In this document: positions 21,518 to 29,249 of the stretch, piece by piece
Layout of the letters: every line of letters starts with the position of its first letter
How positions within the stretch are numbered: the stretch's first letter is position 1
NCBI RefSeq assembly: GCF_030915525.1
Contig: NZ_CP133269.1
Coordinates: 5,049,501-5,113,500, forward strand
DNA: 64,000 bases
Direction of reading: 5' to 3'
From: Neobacillus sp. PS2-9
GTDB taxonomy: Bacteria > Bacillota > Bacilli > Bacillales > Cytobacillaceae
The notes under the pieces: generated by a model
Seen by the model: only the letters and a program-made list of their open reading frames with translations
What the model was told of the DNA's origin: nothing
The model's database searches: none
Translations under genes and position numbers: made by a program

Positions 21518-22575
21518 ATAAACTCCTTGCCTTTTTTATTGTAACGATTAGTCTTACTGGATGCGTTCGGAAAGAGATCTTAGATGATGTGAATCTAGAA
21601 ACTGGCAGTGCCTATGATTTTATTGATAATCAAATACGGGGGACAGCCTTAGTACCTGTATACATGCCTGATAAGTCGGTAGAGAATAAGACCTTTAGCG
21701 CCTCTTCTAGTCTAAGCAGAGATTTTTTAAGAGATGTACAGCGTCAATCGTCGGATCCTCTCGTAACAGGTTCCCTTAAGGTAGTCCTTTTTGGAGAAAA
21801 GCTTGCAAAAGAAAAAGGAATTTTGGCTCTGATTGATTCTTTTCAACGGGACCCCAGTATTGGTGCTGGTCTTTACCTTTCTGTGACTGAAGGAGAAGCA
21901 AAAAATATTATTGAAGGGAAATATGGAAAAAGAGGTAATGCCGTCTATCTATCTAACCTAATTCGCCATAATATGAAGTCGAAAGATTTGCCTAAAACAA
22001 ATCTACAGCGGTTTCTATCTGATTTTCACCAAAAGGGTAAATCCCCCTATCTGCCACAAATTCGTTCGTTGAGTGATGACCAAATTGAAATTAGCGGCAT
22101 GAGCTTTTTTAGATATGGTCGTGTGGTAGAAACCATACCAGCGGCTGAGATGTTCTATTTCAAGCTCTTAGTGGACAACTATAGTGAAGGAACCTTAAAG
22201 GTAACCGTTGATAAACAAATAGCTTCCGTTGAAAGTATTCGCTCAAAATTCAAGATGAAACTTGCATCAAGAAATCCCTATACAGTAAATGTGGACATTA
22301 AAGTGAAAGCCATATTAAACGAATACACTGGGCCTAGTTTAAAACCAAAAGATTTAAAGAATATTGAAAGTAAAGTTGAAAAGGATATTGAAACAGAATG
22401 TCTTAAATTAATAAAAGCGTTCCAGGATAAGAAAATTGATCCCGTAGGATTTGGCCATTTTATTAAAAGTAGAACACGACACTTCAATTTTAAAAAGTGG
22501 GACACTGACTATCAATATTTAAAAGTCAATGTTCATGCAGATGTAAGCATTGTGGAATCAGGGGTAATTGAATAA
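21514..22575 (+). CDS. Spore germinant receptor, GerA family C subunit (lipoprotein)
   Basis: A 353-residue lipoprotein with a short signal peptide and lipobox LTGC (Cys near residue 17), followed by the Ger(x)C domain. The Cys is diacylglycerylated and the protein lies on the outer face of the spore inner membrane. It starts at GTG overlapping the B subunit stop (GTGA), indicating translational coupling. It is the last gene of the operon and is followed by a terminator. Confidence 0.95.
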   Translation: MNKLLAFFIVTISLTGCVRKEILDDVNLETGSAYDFIDNQIRGTALVPVYMPDKSVENKTFSASSSLSRDFLRDVQRQSSDPLVTGSLKVVLFGEKLAKEKGILALIDSFQRDPSIGAGLYLSVTEGEAKNIIEGKYGKRGNAVYLSNLIRHNMKSKDLPKTNLQRFLSDFHQKGKSPYLPQIRSLSDDQIEISGMSFFRYGRVVETIPAAEMFYFKLLVDNYSEGTLKVTVDKQIASVESIRSKFKMKLASRNPYTVNVDIKVKAILNEYTGPSLKPKDLKNIESKVEKDIETECLKLIKAFQDKKIDPVGFGHFIKSRTRHFNFKKWDTDYQYLKVNVHADVSIVESGVIE

Positions 22576-22590
22576 ATAAACTAAGCTAAA

Positions 22591-22630
22591 AAGAGACTCC
22601 CAGCCACATCAATTGCTAGGAGTCTCTTTT
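22591..22630. terminator. Bidirectional terminator between ger operon and NhaC-family gene
   Basis: AAGAGACTCC/GGAGTCTCTT (22591-22600 with 22619-22628) with T-runs on both strands. It resembles the two terminators at about 24.4 and 25.7 kb, which share the GACTCCCA core. Confidence 0.88.
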
Positions 22631-22632
22631 AG

Positions 22633-24045
22633 TTAATTCAAATTGCGACTATTGGAATAGATTTTAGCAGGCTTCGGAAGCGTAATCCCAGTAAAACCGT
22701 AAAAAACCGTGAGTAGCGGTGAAAATAAGCAAAACAACGCAAATGGAAAATATTCTGTAACGGAAACCCCAAGGACTGAGGCTAAAAATACACCGCATAC
22801 ACTCCACGGTACGAGCGGATTAACAACTGTCCCCGCATCTTCAAGTACCCGTGAAAGATGCCTTGGTTCCAAGCCTGCTTTTTTGAAATGCTCTTTAAAT
22901 GCGTTTCCAGGCAAAAGAATAGATAAGTATTGCTCACCAAGGATAAAATTTACTGCAATCGCCATTCCGGCCGTTGCACTGATCAATATGGACACACGGT
23001 TTAATAGGGAATTGATCATGGATAAAACCGCTGGTATAATTCCTAATCTGAACAGCAGGCCTCCCATACTCAGTGCAAGCAGAATAACTGATATGCTAAA
23101 CATCATACTTTCCATTCCGCCCCGTGTCAGAATTGAATCAACTTCCTTTATCCCACTTTCAGATTTGTAACCAGAGTAAAGCAGGTCTAAAAATCCTTTA
23201 CCGCCCAATCCTCCCTTAATCCACAACGAGATAATAAGAGCTGATAAAATGCCCGCGGAAAGCGTTGCAATGGCAGGGACCTTTTTAGCAGCCAAAATGG
23301 CAAGGATTATGAATGGTAATAGTGAATACCAGTGCACTAGGCTCATATCTAGTAAAGTATTCTTAATAACTGTAATTTGTTGAATGCTCCTTGCTGTTTC
23401 CGTTGGAGATAGAACCAGATACACTAATAATGAAAGAATAAAAGCAGGGATGGTCGTCCATGCCATATTTTTTATATGTTCAAATAGATCAGCTCCTGCA
23501 ACACTGGATGCAAGGTTTGTTGTATCGGATAAAGGTGACATTTTATCACCGAAGAATGCACCTGATACTACTGCCCCTGCCGTGATCACAGGCGAAATTC
23601 CTAGTGCAGTGCTTGCAGAAACAAAAGCGACTCCTACTGTTGCAGCAGTGGTTAAAGAGCTACCTATACTGAGACCTATAATGGAAGTTACGACAAAAAC
23701 AATGGCATAGTAAAATCTCCCTGATACTAAGTCAACCGCAATATAAATAAATGTTGGAATGGTACCGCTGGCCATCCAACTGCTTATCAGCATCCCAATA
23801 AAAAAGAAAATCATAACAGCTGCGATGCCTGATTTAGCTCCATTAACCATGGCTTCTTCCAAATCTTTAAAGCTTATTTTTTTAAATACGCCATATCCCA
23901 GTAATAGAGCTATGCCTGAAATTATCGCTAGGTGCGGGACCACCTGAAGGCTAATGATCAAATACCCAACCAGCCCCATTAAAGCCGCTATAATCAACAT
24001 GGCTTCAGCTGGTTTGATGGTTAATACTTTTTGTTCTGGTTCCAT
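22633..24045 (-). CDS. NhaC-family transporter, probably T-box controlled
   Basis: A 470-residue membrane protein with about 11-12 hydrophobic helices and the NhaC pattern (GAFFGDKMSPLSDTTNLA, then TIPAFILSLL). The family includes Na+/H+ and malate/lactate antiporters. The start is set at ATG 24045, right after AGGAGGAAA, because the longer frame to 24225 runs back through the T-box leader. T-box regulation indicates a link with amino acid supply, so a tyrosine or other amino acid transporter is more likely than a housekeeping sodium pump (inference). Confidence 0.9.
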   Translation of the reverse strand: MEPEQKVLTIKPAEAMLIIAALMGLVGYLIISLQVVPHLAIISGIALLLGYGVFKKISFKDLEEAMVNGAKSGIAAVMIFFFIGMLISSWMASGTIPTFIYIAVDLVSGRFYYAIVFVVTSIIGLSIGSSLTTAATVGVAFVSASTALGISPVITAGAVVSGAFFGDKMSPLSDTTNLASSVAGADLFEHIKNMAWTTIPAFILSLLVYLVLSPTETARSIQQITVIKNTLLDMSLVHWYSLLPFIILAILAAKKVPAIATLSAGILSALIISLWIKGGLGGKGFLDLLYSGYKSESGIKEVDSILTRGGMESMMFSISVILLALSMGGLLFRLGIIPAVLSMINSLLNRVSILISATAGMAIAVNFILGEQYLSILLPGNAFKEHFKKAGLEPRHLSRVLEDAGTVVNPLVPWSVCGVFLASVLGVSVTEYFPFALFCLFSPLLTVFYGFTGITLPKPAKIYSNSRNLN

Positions 24046-24079
24046 AGAAAATTTCCTCCTAGTAAATATATAAATGAAC

Positions 24080-24327
24080 GCAAAAAGGCCCCTCCGTCTA
24101 GGGACGAAAGGACTCCGCGTTACCACCCTAATTGGCAAGGTTAAATCTTGTACACCTTGCCCTCTTAAAAAGTATGCCCGTATATAACAGCTGTACTTCA
24201 AAATGGTCACTGCCCAGATTTTCACCCTCCATCTGGTCTCTATTTGCTGCTCATGACATTTCTACTAAAACTGTAGGCGTGTTATTCACTATATCACTAA
24301 AACGCTTTTAAGCGTTAAAGTATATGT
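24080..24327 (-). ncRNA. T-box leader upstream of the NhaC-family gene (tRNA-Tyr candidate)
   Basis: The diagnostic T-box sequence AGGGTGGTAACGCGG lies at 24115-24129 on the minus strand. It is preceded by a GGCAAGG/CCTTGCC stem and followed by a terminator (CCTTTCGTC/GACGGAGGGG, then CCTTTTT, about 24082-24111). Stem I lies toward 24300. Its 3' side has GAAGTACAGC at about 24190-24199, giving TAC (Tyr) as the likely specifier triplet after the S-turn GAA(G); GTA (Val) is the alternative register. Uncharged tRNA binding should favour antitermination. Confidence 0.92.
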
Positions 24328-24333
24328 GTAAAT

Positions 24334-24362
24334 AATATACCCCGCCATTCTTTGTTTGTCAA
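24334..24362 (-). promoter_or_regulatory. Sigma-A promoter of the T-box transcript
   Basis: TTGACA (24357-24362), a 17-bp spacer and TATATT (24334-24339). Transcription should start near 24327, giving a leader of about 280 nt. Confidence 0.9.
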
Positions 24363-24380
24363 AAGGTTTTTAAACATAAT

Positions 24381-24417
24381 AAAAAAGACTCCCAACCAAA
24401 TTGGTTGAGAGTCTTTA
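24381..24417 (-). terminator. Terminator ahead of the T-box promoter
   Basis: AAAGACTC-c-CAACCAA pairs with TTGGTTG-a-GAGTCTTT (24384-24416), followed by TTTTTT on the minus strand. It is almost identical to the rpsI terminator at 25675-25709. It lies 21 bp past the remnant reading frame described next. Confidence 0.85.
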
Positions 24418-24437
24418 AACATTCAGGGGAAAATCAT

Positions 24438-24542
24438 TTATTTTTTAATCCACTTGAATTGATAAGGAGCCAGTTCTACTTTTAATTCAACGAATTCCTG
24501 ACTCCAAAGGTCGTAGCCTTCTAACGCAAGCTTGACCTCAAT
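24438..24542 (-). pseudogene. C-terminal remnant of a lost gene (glycoside-hydrolase-like tail)
   Basis: About 34 codons on the minus strand read ...KLALEGYDLWSQEFVELK then VELAPYQFKWIKK and stop at 24438, shortly before a terminator. The amino acid pattern (alternating beta-strands ending LxPYxFxWxK) looks like the C-terminal beta-domain of GH13-type enzymes. No start codon, ribosome-binding site or upstream domain is present; the frame continues into the 21-bp repeats and meets a stop. The family assignment is a weak inference from the pattern. Confidence 0.4.
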
Positions 24543-24550
24543 TTGTTTTA

Positions 24551-24613
24551 TTTGTCGACATCTATTCGGAATTTGTCGATATTTCCCGGGAATTTGTTAA
24601 AAATTGGAAAAAC
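24551..24613. repeat. Short tandem repeat, about three 21-bp units
   Basis: TTTGTCGACAT, TTTGTCGATAT and TTTGTTAAAAA begin at 24551, 24572 and 24593, exactly 21 bp apart. The first two units share TTTGTCGAYAT...CGGAA; the third is degenerate. A palindromic TTTCCCGGGAAA lies at the junction of units two and three. Confidence 0.7.
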
Positions 24614-24627
24614 AGTTGATGCGCTAG

Positions 24628-24716
24628 GTTAAATATCATCTCGCATATCGACTTCTTTTTCTATTAAAGAAGATAGCTCTGGGGATTTATTTGAATGTTA
24701 TATCGCCCGGCGATAC
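24628..24716 (-). pseudogene. Duplicated 5' region of the MerR-type gene, dead copy
   Basis: On the minus strand ATGCGAGATGATATT then TAA (start at 24645) aligns with the true start of the neighbouring gene, ATGCGACGTGATATA. The operator-like palindrome TATCGCC-C-GGCGATA lies at 24700-24716. The distance from operator to ATG is 55 bp here and 55 bp in the intact copy. The frame stops after five codons, so only the promoter/operator region and first codons of a second copy survive. Confidence 0.7.
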
Positions 24717-24744
24717 GAACAAAAAAAAGCCTTTAACAGGCATA

Positions 24745-25452
24745 TTATTTTCCGAATATGGAGAAAAGCCACGCCCATTTTTCTTTAGGCTGTTGTATCG
24801 CTTCTTCTAAACGTTTATTAAAACCATTTTGTGAAATCCATTCTTTTTTCTGTTCGTCCCGCATATTTTGTATTTCCTTTTGTAAGAAATCGCTTATTTG
24901 TTGCTCCTGTTGCAACAATGTTTCGTAATGGGTTATTTGTTGTTCAGTTAATTTCTCAATTTTAGCATGAGTTTTTTGTGCAGAATTTCCAATATTAGAA
25001 CTTATAACATGGTGATCTTGCTGGAGCCGGGAAATCTGTGTTTTAAGCTGAGACATATCGTTTGTCAGTTGAACATTTATTTCACGTGTGGCTGCGAGTT
25101 CATTGGCTAAAATCATTAAGATCTCTTCCAATTGTTTGGGGTCTTGGGGTAAATTACCATATGTACCGGATATAGCAATCTCAGTTTCATTGAGTCCTTC
25201 TAAACATTCTTTTTGTTTATATACTATGTCTTTAGCCGTTTCGTCTAGGGGCTTGTCCGTATCGCGTAATGCTATAAGAGCTTCGATGTCAGATTGTACA
25301 AAAATACGCCGATCTCCATCTTTCAAAAACTCATATCCATTTCGCTCTAAGATTTGGCCATACTTTCGAACAGTGGGTGTTGCAATTCCTAATTTTTCTG
25401 CCACTTCTTTGGAAGAGAAAGCTTGTTCATTAGGTTGTATATCACGTCGCAT
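24745..25452 (-). CDS. MerR-type HTH and coiled-coil DNA-binding protein (RacA/DUF3967-like)
   Basis: A 235-residue protein. Residues about 10-70 form a MerR-like winged HTH (SSKEVAEKLGIATPTVRKYG). Residues about 120-215 are a long Gln/Glu/Lys-rich coiled coil. The C-terminus is amphipathic and aromatic (WAWLFSIFGK), which might touch the membrane. The layout resembles RacA and the DUF3967 proteins common on Bacillus plasmids and prophages. It starts at ATG behind AAGGAGG. Position between rpsI and the T-box gene, plus the duplicated flank, suggests acquired DNA. Target unknown. Confidence 0.8.
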   Translation of the reverse strand: MRRDIQPNEQAFSSKEVAEKLGIATPTVRKYGQILERNGYEFLKDGDRRIFVQSDIEALIALRDTDKPLDETAKDIVYKQKECLEGLNETEIAISGTYGNLPQDPKQLEEILMILANELAATREINVQLTNDMSQLKTQISRLQQDHHVISSNIGNSAQKTHAKIEKLTEQQITHYETLLQQEQQISDFLQKEIQNMRDEQKKEWISQNGFNKRLEEAIQQPKEKWAWLFSIFGK

Positions 25453-25506
25453 ATCGCACCTCCTTTTTATTAAATATGAACGTTTTTAAATGTATTTGCA
25501 AGGGTC

Positions 25507-25523
25507 ATATCACCTAGCGATAC
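25507..25523. promoter_or_regulatory. Operator-like palindrome upstream of the MerR-type gene
   Basis: ATATCACCTAGCGATAC matches the nearly perfect inverted repeat ATATCGCCCGGCGATAC of the dead copy at 24700-24716. A weak sigma-A promoter (TTGCAA, 17 bp, CATATT; 25473-25501) lies directly downstream on the minus strand. It could be the binding site for autoregulation by the encoded protein (inference). Confidence 0.5.
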
Positions 25524-25534
25524 GCAATACAAAA

Positions 25535-25643
25535 AAAGAGAGGGGTTTCGGCGAGCCTCCTCGGAGAAAAGCGTCTGCGGGGTCTCCCCTGAACCATACT
25601 CCCACAGGAGTCTTCGTGCCTTCCGCTCCAATCAACAGGGTGT
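25535..25643. repeat. GC-rich interspersed intergenic repeat (partial copy)
   Basis: On the minus strand the segment begins TTGATTGGAGCGGAAGGC and continues through CGAAGACTCCTGTGGGAGT, GAGACCCCGCAGACG and CCGAGGAGGCTCGCCG. I recognise this as a repeat widespread in Bacillaceae intergenic regions. It contains a hairpin (ACTCC-TGTG-GGAGT) and is much richer in G+C than its surroundings. It has no coding frame and sits next to the rpsI terminator. Confidence 0.75.
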
Positions 25644-25674
25644 AAAGGCAACACTGATCTTTAACACAACCAAT

Positions 25675-25709
25675 AAAAAAGACTCCCAGCCAAATGGTTG
25701 AGAGTCTTT
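25675..25709 (-). terminator. Terminator after rplM-rpsI
   Basis: AAAGACTC and GAGTCTTT arms enclose CAGCCAAATGGTTG, followed by TTTTTT on the minus strand. It lies 16 bp past the rpsI stop. Confidence 0.88.
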
Positions 25710-25724
25710 GAGTGTTCGCAAAAA

Positions 25725-26117
25725 TTAACGTTTTGAGAACTGAGGCGCACGACGAGCACCTTTAAGACCGTATTTCTTACGCTCTTTCATACGTGCATCA
25801 CGAGTTAATAAACCTGCGCGCTTTAATGTTGGACGGAACTCAGGGTCAGCTTGAAGTAATGCGCGAGCAATACCGTGGCGGATTGCGCCAGCTTGACCAG
25901 TGTATCCACCGCCGCTTACGTTTACAAGAACATCATAGCTGCCTACAGTTTCAGTAGCTACTAATGGTTGTCTTACAACAACACGTAAAGCTTCAAATGG
26001 GATATAATCTTCGATTTCACGACCGTTAACTACAATTTTACCTGTGCCTGGAACTAGACGCACACGTGCGACTGAGCTCTTACGGCGACCAGTACCGATA
26101 TATTGAACTTGTGCCAA
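25725..26117 (-). CDS. rpsI: 30S ribosomal protein S9
   Basis: A 130-residue protein with the S9 core ([19 protein letters not shown] at the N-terminus) and the conserved basic C-terminal tail ending [16 protein letters not shown], which reaches the P-site tRNA. It lies 20 bp downstream of rplM in the usual pair. A strong terminator follows. Confidence 0.98.
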   Translation of the reverse strand: MAQVQYIGTGRRKSSVARVRLVPGTGKIVVNGREIEDYIPFEALRVVVRQPLVATETVGSYDVLVNVSGGGYTGQAGAIRHGIARALLQADPEFRPTLKRAGLLTRDARMKERKKYGLKGARRAPQFSKR

Positions 26118-26137
26118 GTTAATTCCCTCCCTTTAAA

Positions 26138-26575
26138 TTATCCGCGAAGTTCGTAAACTTCAGGTTTTTGTGCTTGGTGCGGATGTTCGCTACCAGCATA
26201 TACGTGTAATTTTTTAATTATTTGACGGCCAAGAGAATTCTTTGGAAGCATACCTTTAACAGCAAGCTCGATCATTTTCTCAGCATAGTTTGTACGCATT
26301 TCAAGAGCAGTTCTTTGCTTTAAACCACCAGGATGCATGCTGTGACGGTAGTAAATCTTGTCAGTTAATTTCTTTCCTGTTAGTTCTACTTTAGATGCAT
26401 TAAGAATGATTACATTATCACCAGTGTCAACATGTGGTGTAAAAGTTGGTTTGTTTTTACCACGTAGAATTGATGCTACTTCAGAAGCAAGACGTCCAAG
26501 AGTTTTGCCCTCAGCATCAATCACGTACCATTTACGCTCGATATTGTTGGCATTTGCCATAAACGTTGTACGCAT
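26138..26575 (-). CDS. rplM: 50S ribosomal protein L13
   Basis: A 145-residue protein, the same length and start context (MRTTFMANA) as I recall for B. subtilis L13. It is an early-assembly 23S-binding protein. It is preceded by a long leader with its own promoter, so rplM-rpsI can be expressed separately from the upstream truA. Confidence 0.98.
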   Translation of the reverse strand: MRTTFMANANNIERKWYVIDAEGKTLGRLASEVASILRGKNKPTFTPHVDTGDNVIILNASKVELTGKKLTDKIYYRHSMHPGGLKQRTALEMRTNYAEKMIELAVKGMLPKNSLGRQIIKKLHVYAGSEHPHQAQKPEVYELRG

Positions 26576-26759
26576 GAGTTTCCCTCCTAATTTAAATCCA
26601 TTAAAGATTATTTTTTCGCACCTTCATAAAGCAGTTAATGTTTATTCTGTTCCGGGAATCAACACTAATGCCCTTGTGCGCTTAAGTTTTCTAATTCATA
26701 TATTTTCAATCACGATGAAGACTTTCCGGGGCTTAATCGTGGGATTAAAAACACACACA
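26576..26759 (-). ncRNA. Probable L13-type ribosomal protein leader
   Basis: About 184 nt separate the promoter from rplM. The leader contains paired segments such as CCCACGATTAAGCCCCGG with TCATCGTGATTG. L13 leaders of this position and size are known in Firmicutes and are thought to bind L13 for feedback. The fold was not computed. Confidence 0.5.
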
Positions 26760-26765
26760 TATAAT

Positions 26766-26794
26766 ATAATAAATACTTTAGGTCTATATGTCAA
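26766..26794 (-). promoter_or_regulatory. Sigma-A promoter for rplM-rpsI
   Basis: TTGACA (26789-26794), a 17-bp spacer and TATTAT (26766-26771) on the minus strand. Confidence 0.85.
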
Positions 26795-26835
26795 GGGGAT
26801 GTTACACCTGGTTGGGTTGTTTTATTAAAAAGTTA

Positions 26836-27573
26836 TTAATAAAAAACCTCCCATAGGTAAAGTCCGTGCGCTGGAGCCGTTTTTCCTGCCAGGCGGCGAT
26901 CTTTTTTTTCTAGAATCGCAGGGATGTCTTCAGGGTCTCGTTCACTTGCCCCTACTTCAAGCAAAGTACCTACCAAAATACGAACCATATTATACAAAAA
27001 ACCGTTTCCGACAAAGCGAATCGTAAGCTGGTCATCTTCCAGCAAAAAATCAATTGCTTTAACGGTTCGTATTTTATCTGCTACTTCTGTTCTTGCAGAA
27101 CAAAAGCTAGTAAAGTCATGGGTGCCAAGGATATATTTACTTGCTTTCCTCATAGCTTCTAAATTGAGACGATAGGGGTACCGATAGGCAAAGACCCTCT
27201 GAAAAGGATCCCTTTTTGAAGATAAGTGCAGCACATAGCGATACTCTTTCCCTATCGCATCAAACCGGGAATGAAAACCGTCGTTCACTTTTTTAACCGA
27301 AAGAATTGAAATATCCTGCGGCAGCATCGAATTTAGTGCGATTTCCCAACGATCCTCAGCAATAGGCAAGGGAGAATCAAAATGAATTACCTGTCCCTTG
27401 GCATGAACGCCTGCATCTGTTCGTCCAGAGCCTGCAACCTTCACAGAGGTGCCCTTATGCATTTTTGCTAAGACAGCTTCTATTTCTCGTTGTACAGTCC
27501 TCTTATTTGGTTGTACTTGATACCCGGAGAAACCCGAGCCATCATAGGATATAATGCATTTGTATCTTTGCAT
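26836..27573 (-). CDS. truA: tRNA pseudouridine(38-40) synthase
   Basis: A 245-residue pseudouridine synthase with the catalytic motif GRTDAGVHA (Asp53). It modifies positions 38-40 of the anticodon arm. It lies 12 bp downstream of ecfT, in the ECF-truA-rplM order typical of Firmicutes. Confidence 0.98.
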   Translation of the reverse strand: MQRYKCIISYDGSGFSGYQVQPNKRTVQREIEAVLAKMHKGTSVKVAGSGRTDAGVHAKGQVIHFDSPLPIAEDRWEIALNSMLPQDISILSVKKVNDGFHSRFDAIGKEYRYVLHLSSKRDPFQRVFAYRYPYRLNLEAMRKASKYILGTHDFTSFCSARTEVADKIRTVKAIDFLLEDDQLTIRFVGNGFLYNMVRILVGTLLEVGASERDPEDIPAILEKKDRRLAGKTAPAHGLYLWEVFY

Positions 27574-27585
27574 GGTTTCGCTCCA

Positions 27586-28383
27586 TTATGAACGTAATAA
27601 GATTAAAAAGATGGTTAAAACACCTAAGAGTACTAATTGCAATGAATCGCCCAATTGCCAATCCAGCTGCCTGTATTTTGTTCTTCCTTCGCCACCGCGA
27701 TATCCTCTTGCTTCCATCGCTATAGCCAGTTCTTCAGCACGTTTAAAGGCGCTGACAAACAACGGAATAAGAAGCGGGATGACTGCCTTAATCCGCTCCA
27801 TAAAAGGCCCACTTGAAAACTCAACGCCACGGGCCATTTGAGCCTTCATGATTTTGTCTGTTTCCTGCATTAATGTTGGGATGAAACGTAAGGAAATAGA
27901 CATCATTAAAGCCATTTCATGGACAGGAAAATGTACCTTTTTTAATGGATGTAAAAGAGTTTCTAGTCCATCTGTAATTTCAATAGGAGTGGTTGTTAAA
28001 GTCAACAACGAAGTCATTAAAATTAAGAAGAAGAAGCGTAAAGAAATAAAGATCCCCTGTCTGACACCTTCTTCGTATATTTTAATCGGTCCCCAATGAT
28101 ACAAAAGGTCACCTTGTTTCGTAAAGAACAATTGTAAGGCTAAGGTAAAGAGCACAAGCCATAGAACTGGTTTCAGCCCAATATATAAGAAACGAACAGG
28201 AATACGGGCCAAACCAAGCATGAAAAAGGTATAAATCCCTATAAGTGCATAAGTAACTGCATTATTTGCTAAGAAGATAACACATACAAATAAAAAGATA
28301 ACCAGTAATTTAGATCGAGGGTCCATTTTGTGGATAAGAGAATCAGCAGGAACATAGCGGCCAAAAATCATTTTCTCCATCAT
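27586..28383 (-). CDS. ecfT: Energy-coupling factor transporter transmembrane protein EcfT
   Basis: A 265-residue membrane protein with about five to six helices. The two cytoplasmic Ala-Arg-Gly coupling motifs (MARG at about 183-186 and EARG at about 224-227) contact the ATPase subunits. It forms the shared engine for many S-components importing vitamins and metals. Its start overlaps the ecfA2 stop by 4 bp. Confidence 0.97.
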   Translation of the reverse strand: MMEKMIFGRYVPADSLIHKMDPRSKLLVIFLFVCVIFLANNAVTYALIGIYTFFMLGLARIPVRFLYIGLKPVLWLVLFTLALQLFFTKQGDLLYHWGPIKIYEEGVRQGIFISLRFFFLILMTSLLTLTTTPIEITDGLETLLHPLKKVHFPVHEMALMMSISLRFIPTLMQETDKIMKAQMARGVEFSSGPFMERIKAVIPLLIPLFVSAFKRAEELAIAMEARGYRGGEGRTKYRQLDWQLGDSLQLVLLGVLTIFLILLRS

Positions 28384-29249
28384 GAGCGGACACCTCTTTT
28401 TAACGCTTCAGTAACTGCTTCTGACAACTCATCTATTGATAAATACATTTTATCGAGTTTAATACCCATCTTCTCTTCAAGCTTTAGCTGGAAACGAACC
28501 ACTTCTGGAACATCTAATCCCATTTGTACCAACTGGGCAGGCGCAGAGAAGATTTCTTCTGGTGTTCCTTTATTTACTACTTTCCCTTGTTGCATGATGA
28601 CAATCTGGTCTGCATATCTAGCCGCATCTTCCATACTATGTGTAACTAAAATAGTGGATAGATTTCTTTCCTCGTGAAGTGTATAAAACATATCCATAAT
28701 TTCTTTCCGGCCGCGTGGGTCAAGTCCTGCGGTAGGTTCATCTAGCACAATAACATCTGGTTCCATGGCCAACACACCAGCGATCGCGACTCGACGCATT
28801 TGTCCACCAGATAGATCAAATGGAGATTTTTCTAATACCTCTTCCCCAAGTCCTACCTGTTTCAAGGCAAGGCGCGCCCGCTTTTTTGCCTCAGTTTCAG
28901 AAACACCAAAATTAAGCGGGCCAAAAATAATATCCTTTTCTACTGTTTCTTCAAAAAGCTGATGTTCCGGAAATTGAAAAACGATGCCTACCTTTTGCCG
29001 TACTTGTTTTAAATTCTTATTTTTTTGCTGTGCTCTAATTTCATGTTCCCCAATCTTAACCGTTCCATTAGTTGGTTGTAAAATGGCATTTAAGTGCTGT
29101 AGAACCGTTGACTTGCCAGAACCAGTATGACCGATTATTGCCAAGTATGTTCCCGATGGAATATCGATAGATACATCCTCAATCGCTAGATGTTCAAAAG
29201 GAGTGTTTGCTTGATAACGGTATTCTATATGTTTAAGCGAGATGTCCAT
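28380..29249 (-). CDS. ecfA2: Energy-coupling factor ATPase EcfA2
   Basis: A 289-residue ABC ATPase with Walker [10 protein letters not shown] (40-48), signature [13 protein letters not shown], Walker [14 protein letters not shown] and a switch His in VTHS. It pairs with EcfA1 as the heterodimeric motor. It overlaps ecfA1 by 25 bp and ecfT by 4 bp. Confidence 0.97.
   Translation of the reverse strand: MDISLKHIEYRYQANTPFEHLAIEDVSIDIPSGTYLAIIGHTGSGKSTVLQHLNAILQPTNGTVKIGEHEIRAQQKNKNLKQVRQKVGIVFQFPEHQLFEETVEKDIIFGPLNFGVSETEAKKRARLALKQVGLGEEVLEKSPFDLSGGQMRRVAIAGVLAMEPDVIVLDEPTAGLDPRGRKEIMDMFYTLHEERNLSTILVTHSMEDAARYADQIVIMQQGKVVNKGTPEEIFSAPAQLVQMGLDVPEVVRFQLKLEEKMGIKLDKMYLSIDELSEAVTEALKRGVRS

Noticed and set aside
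24046..24225. N-terminal extension of the NhaC-family protein
   Set aside because: It reads through the conserved T-box and terminator; the ATG at 24045 has a strong ribosome-binding site and begins a typical family N-terminus.
24381..25709. Insertion-sequence ends formed by the two near-identical terminators
   Set aside because: They are direct, not inverted, copies; each works as an intrinsic terminator on the minus strand; no transposase or target duplication is visible between them.
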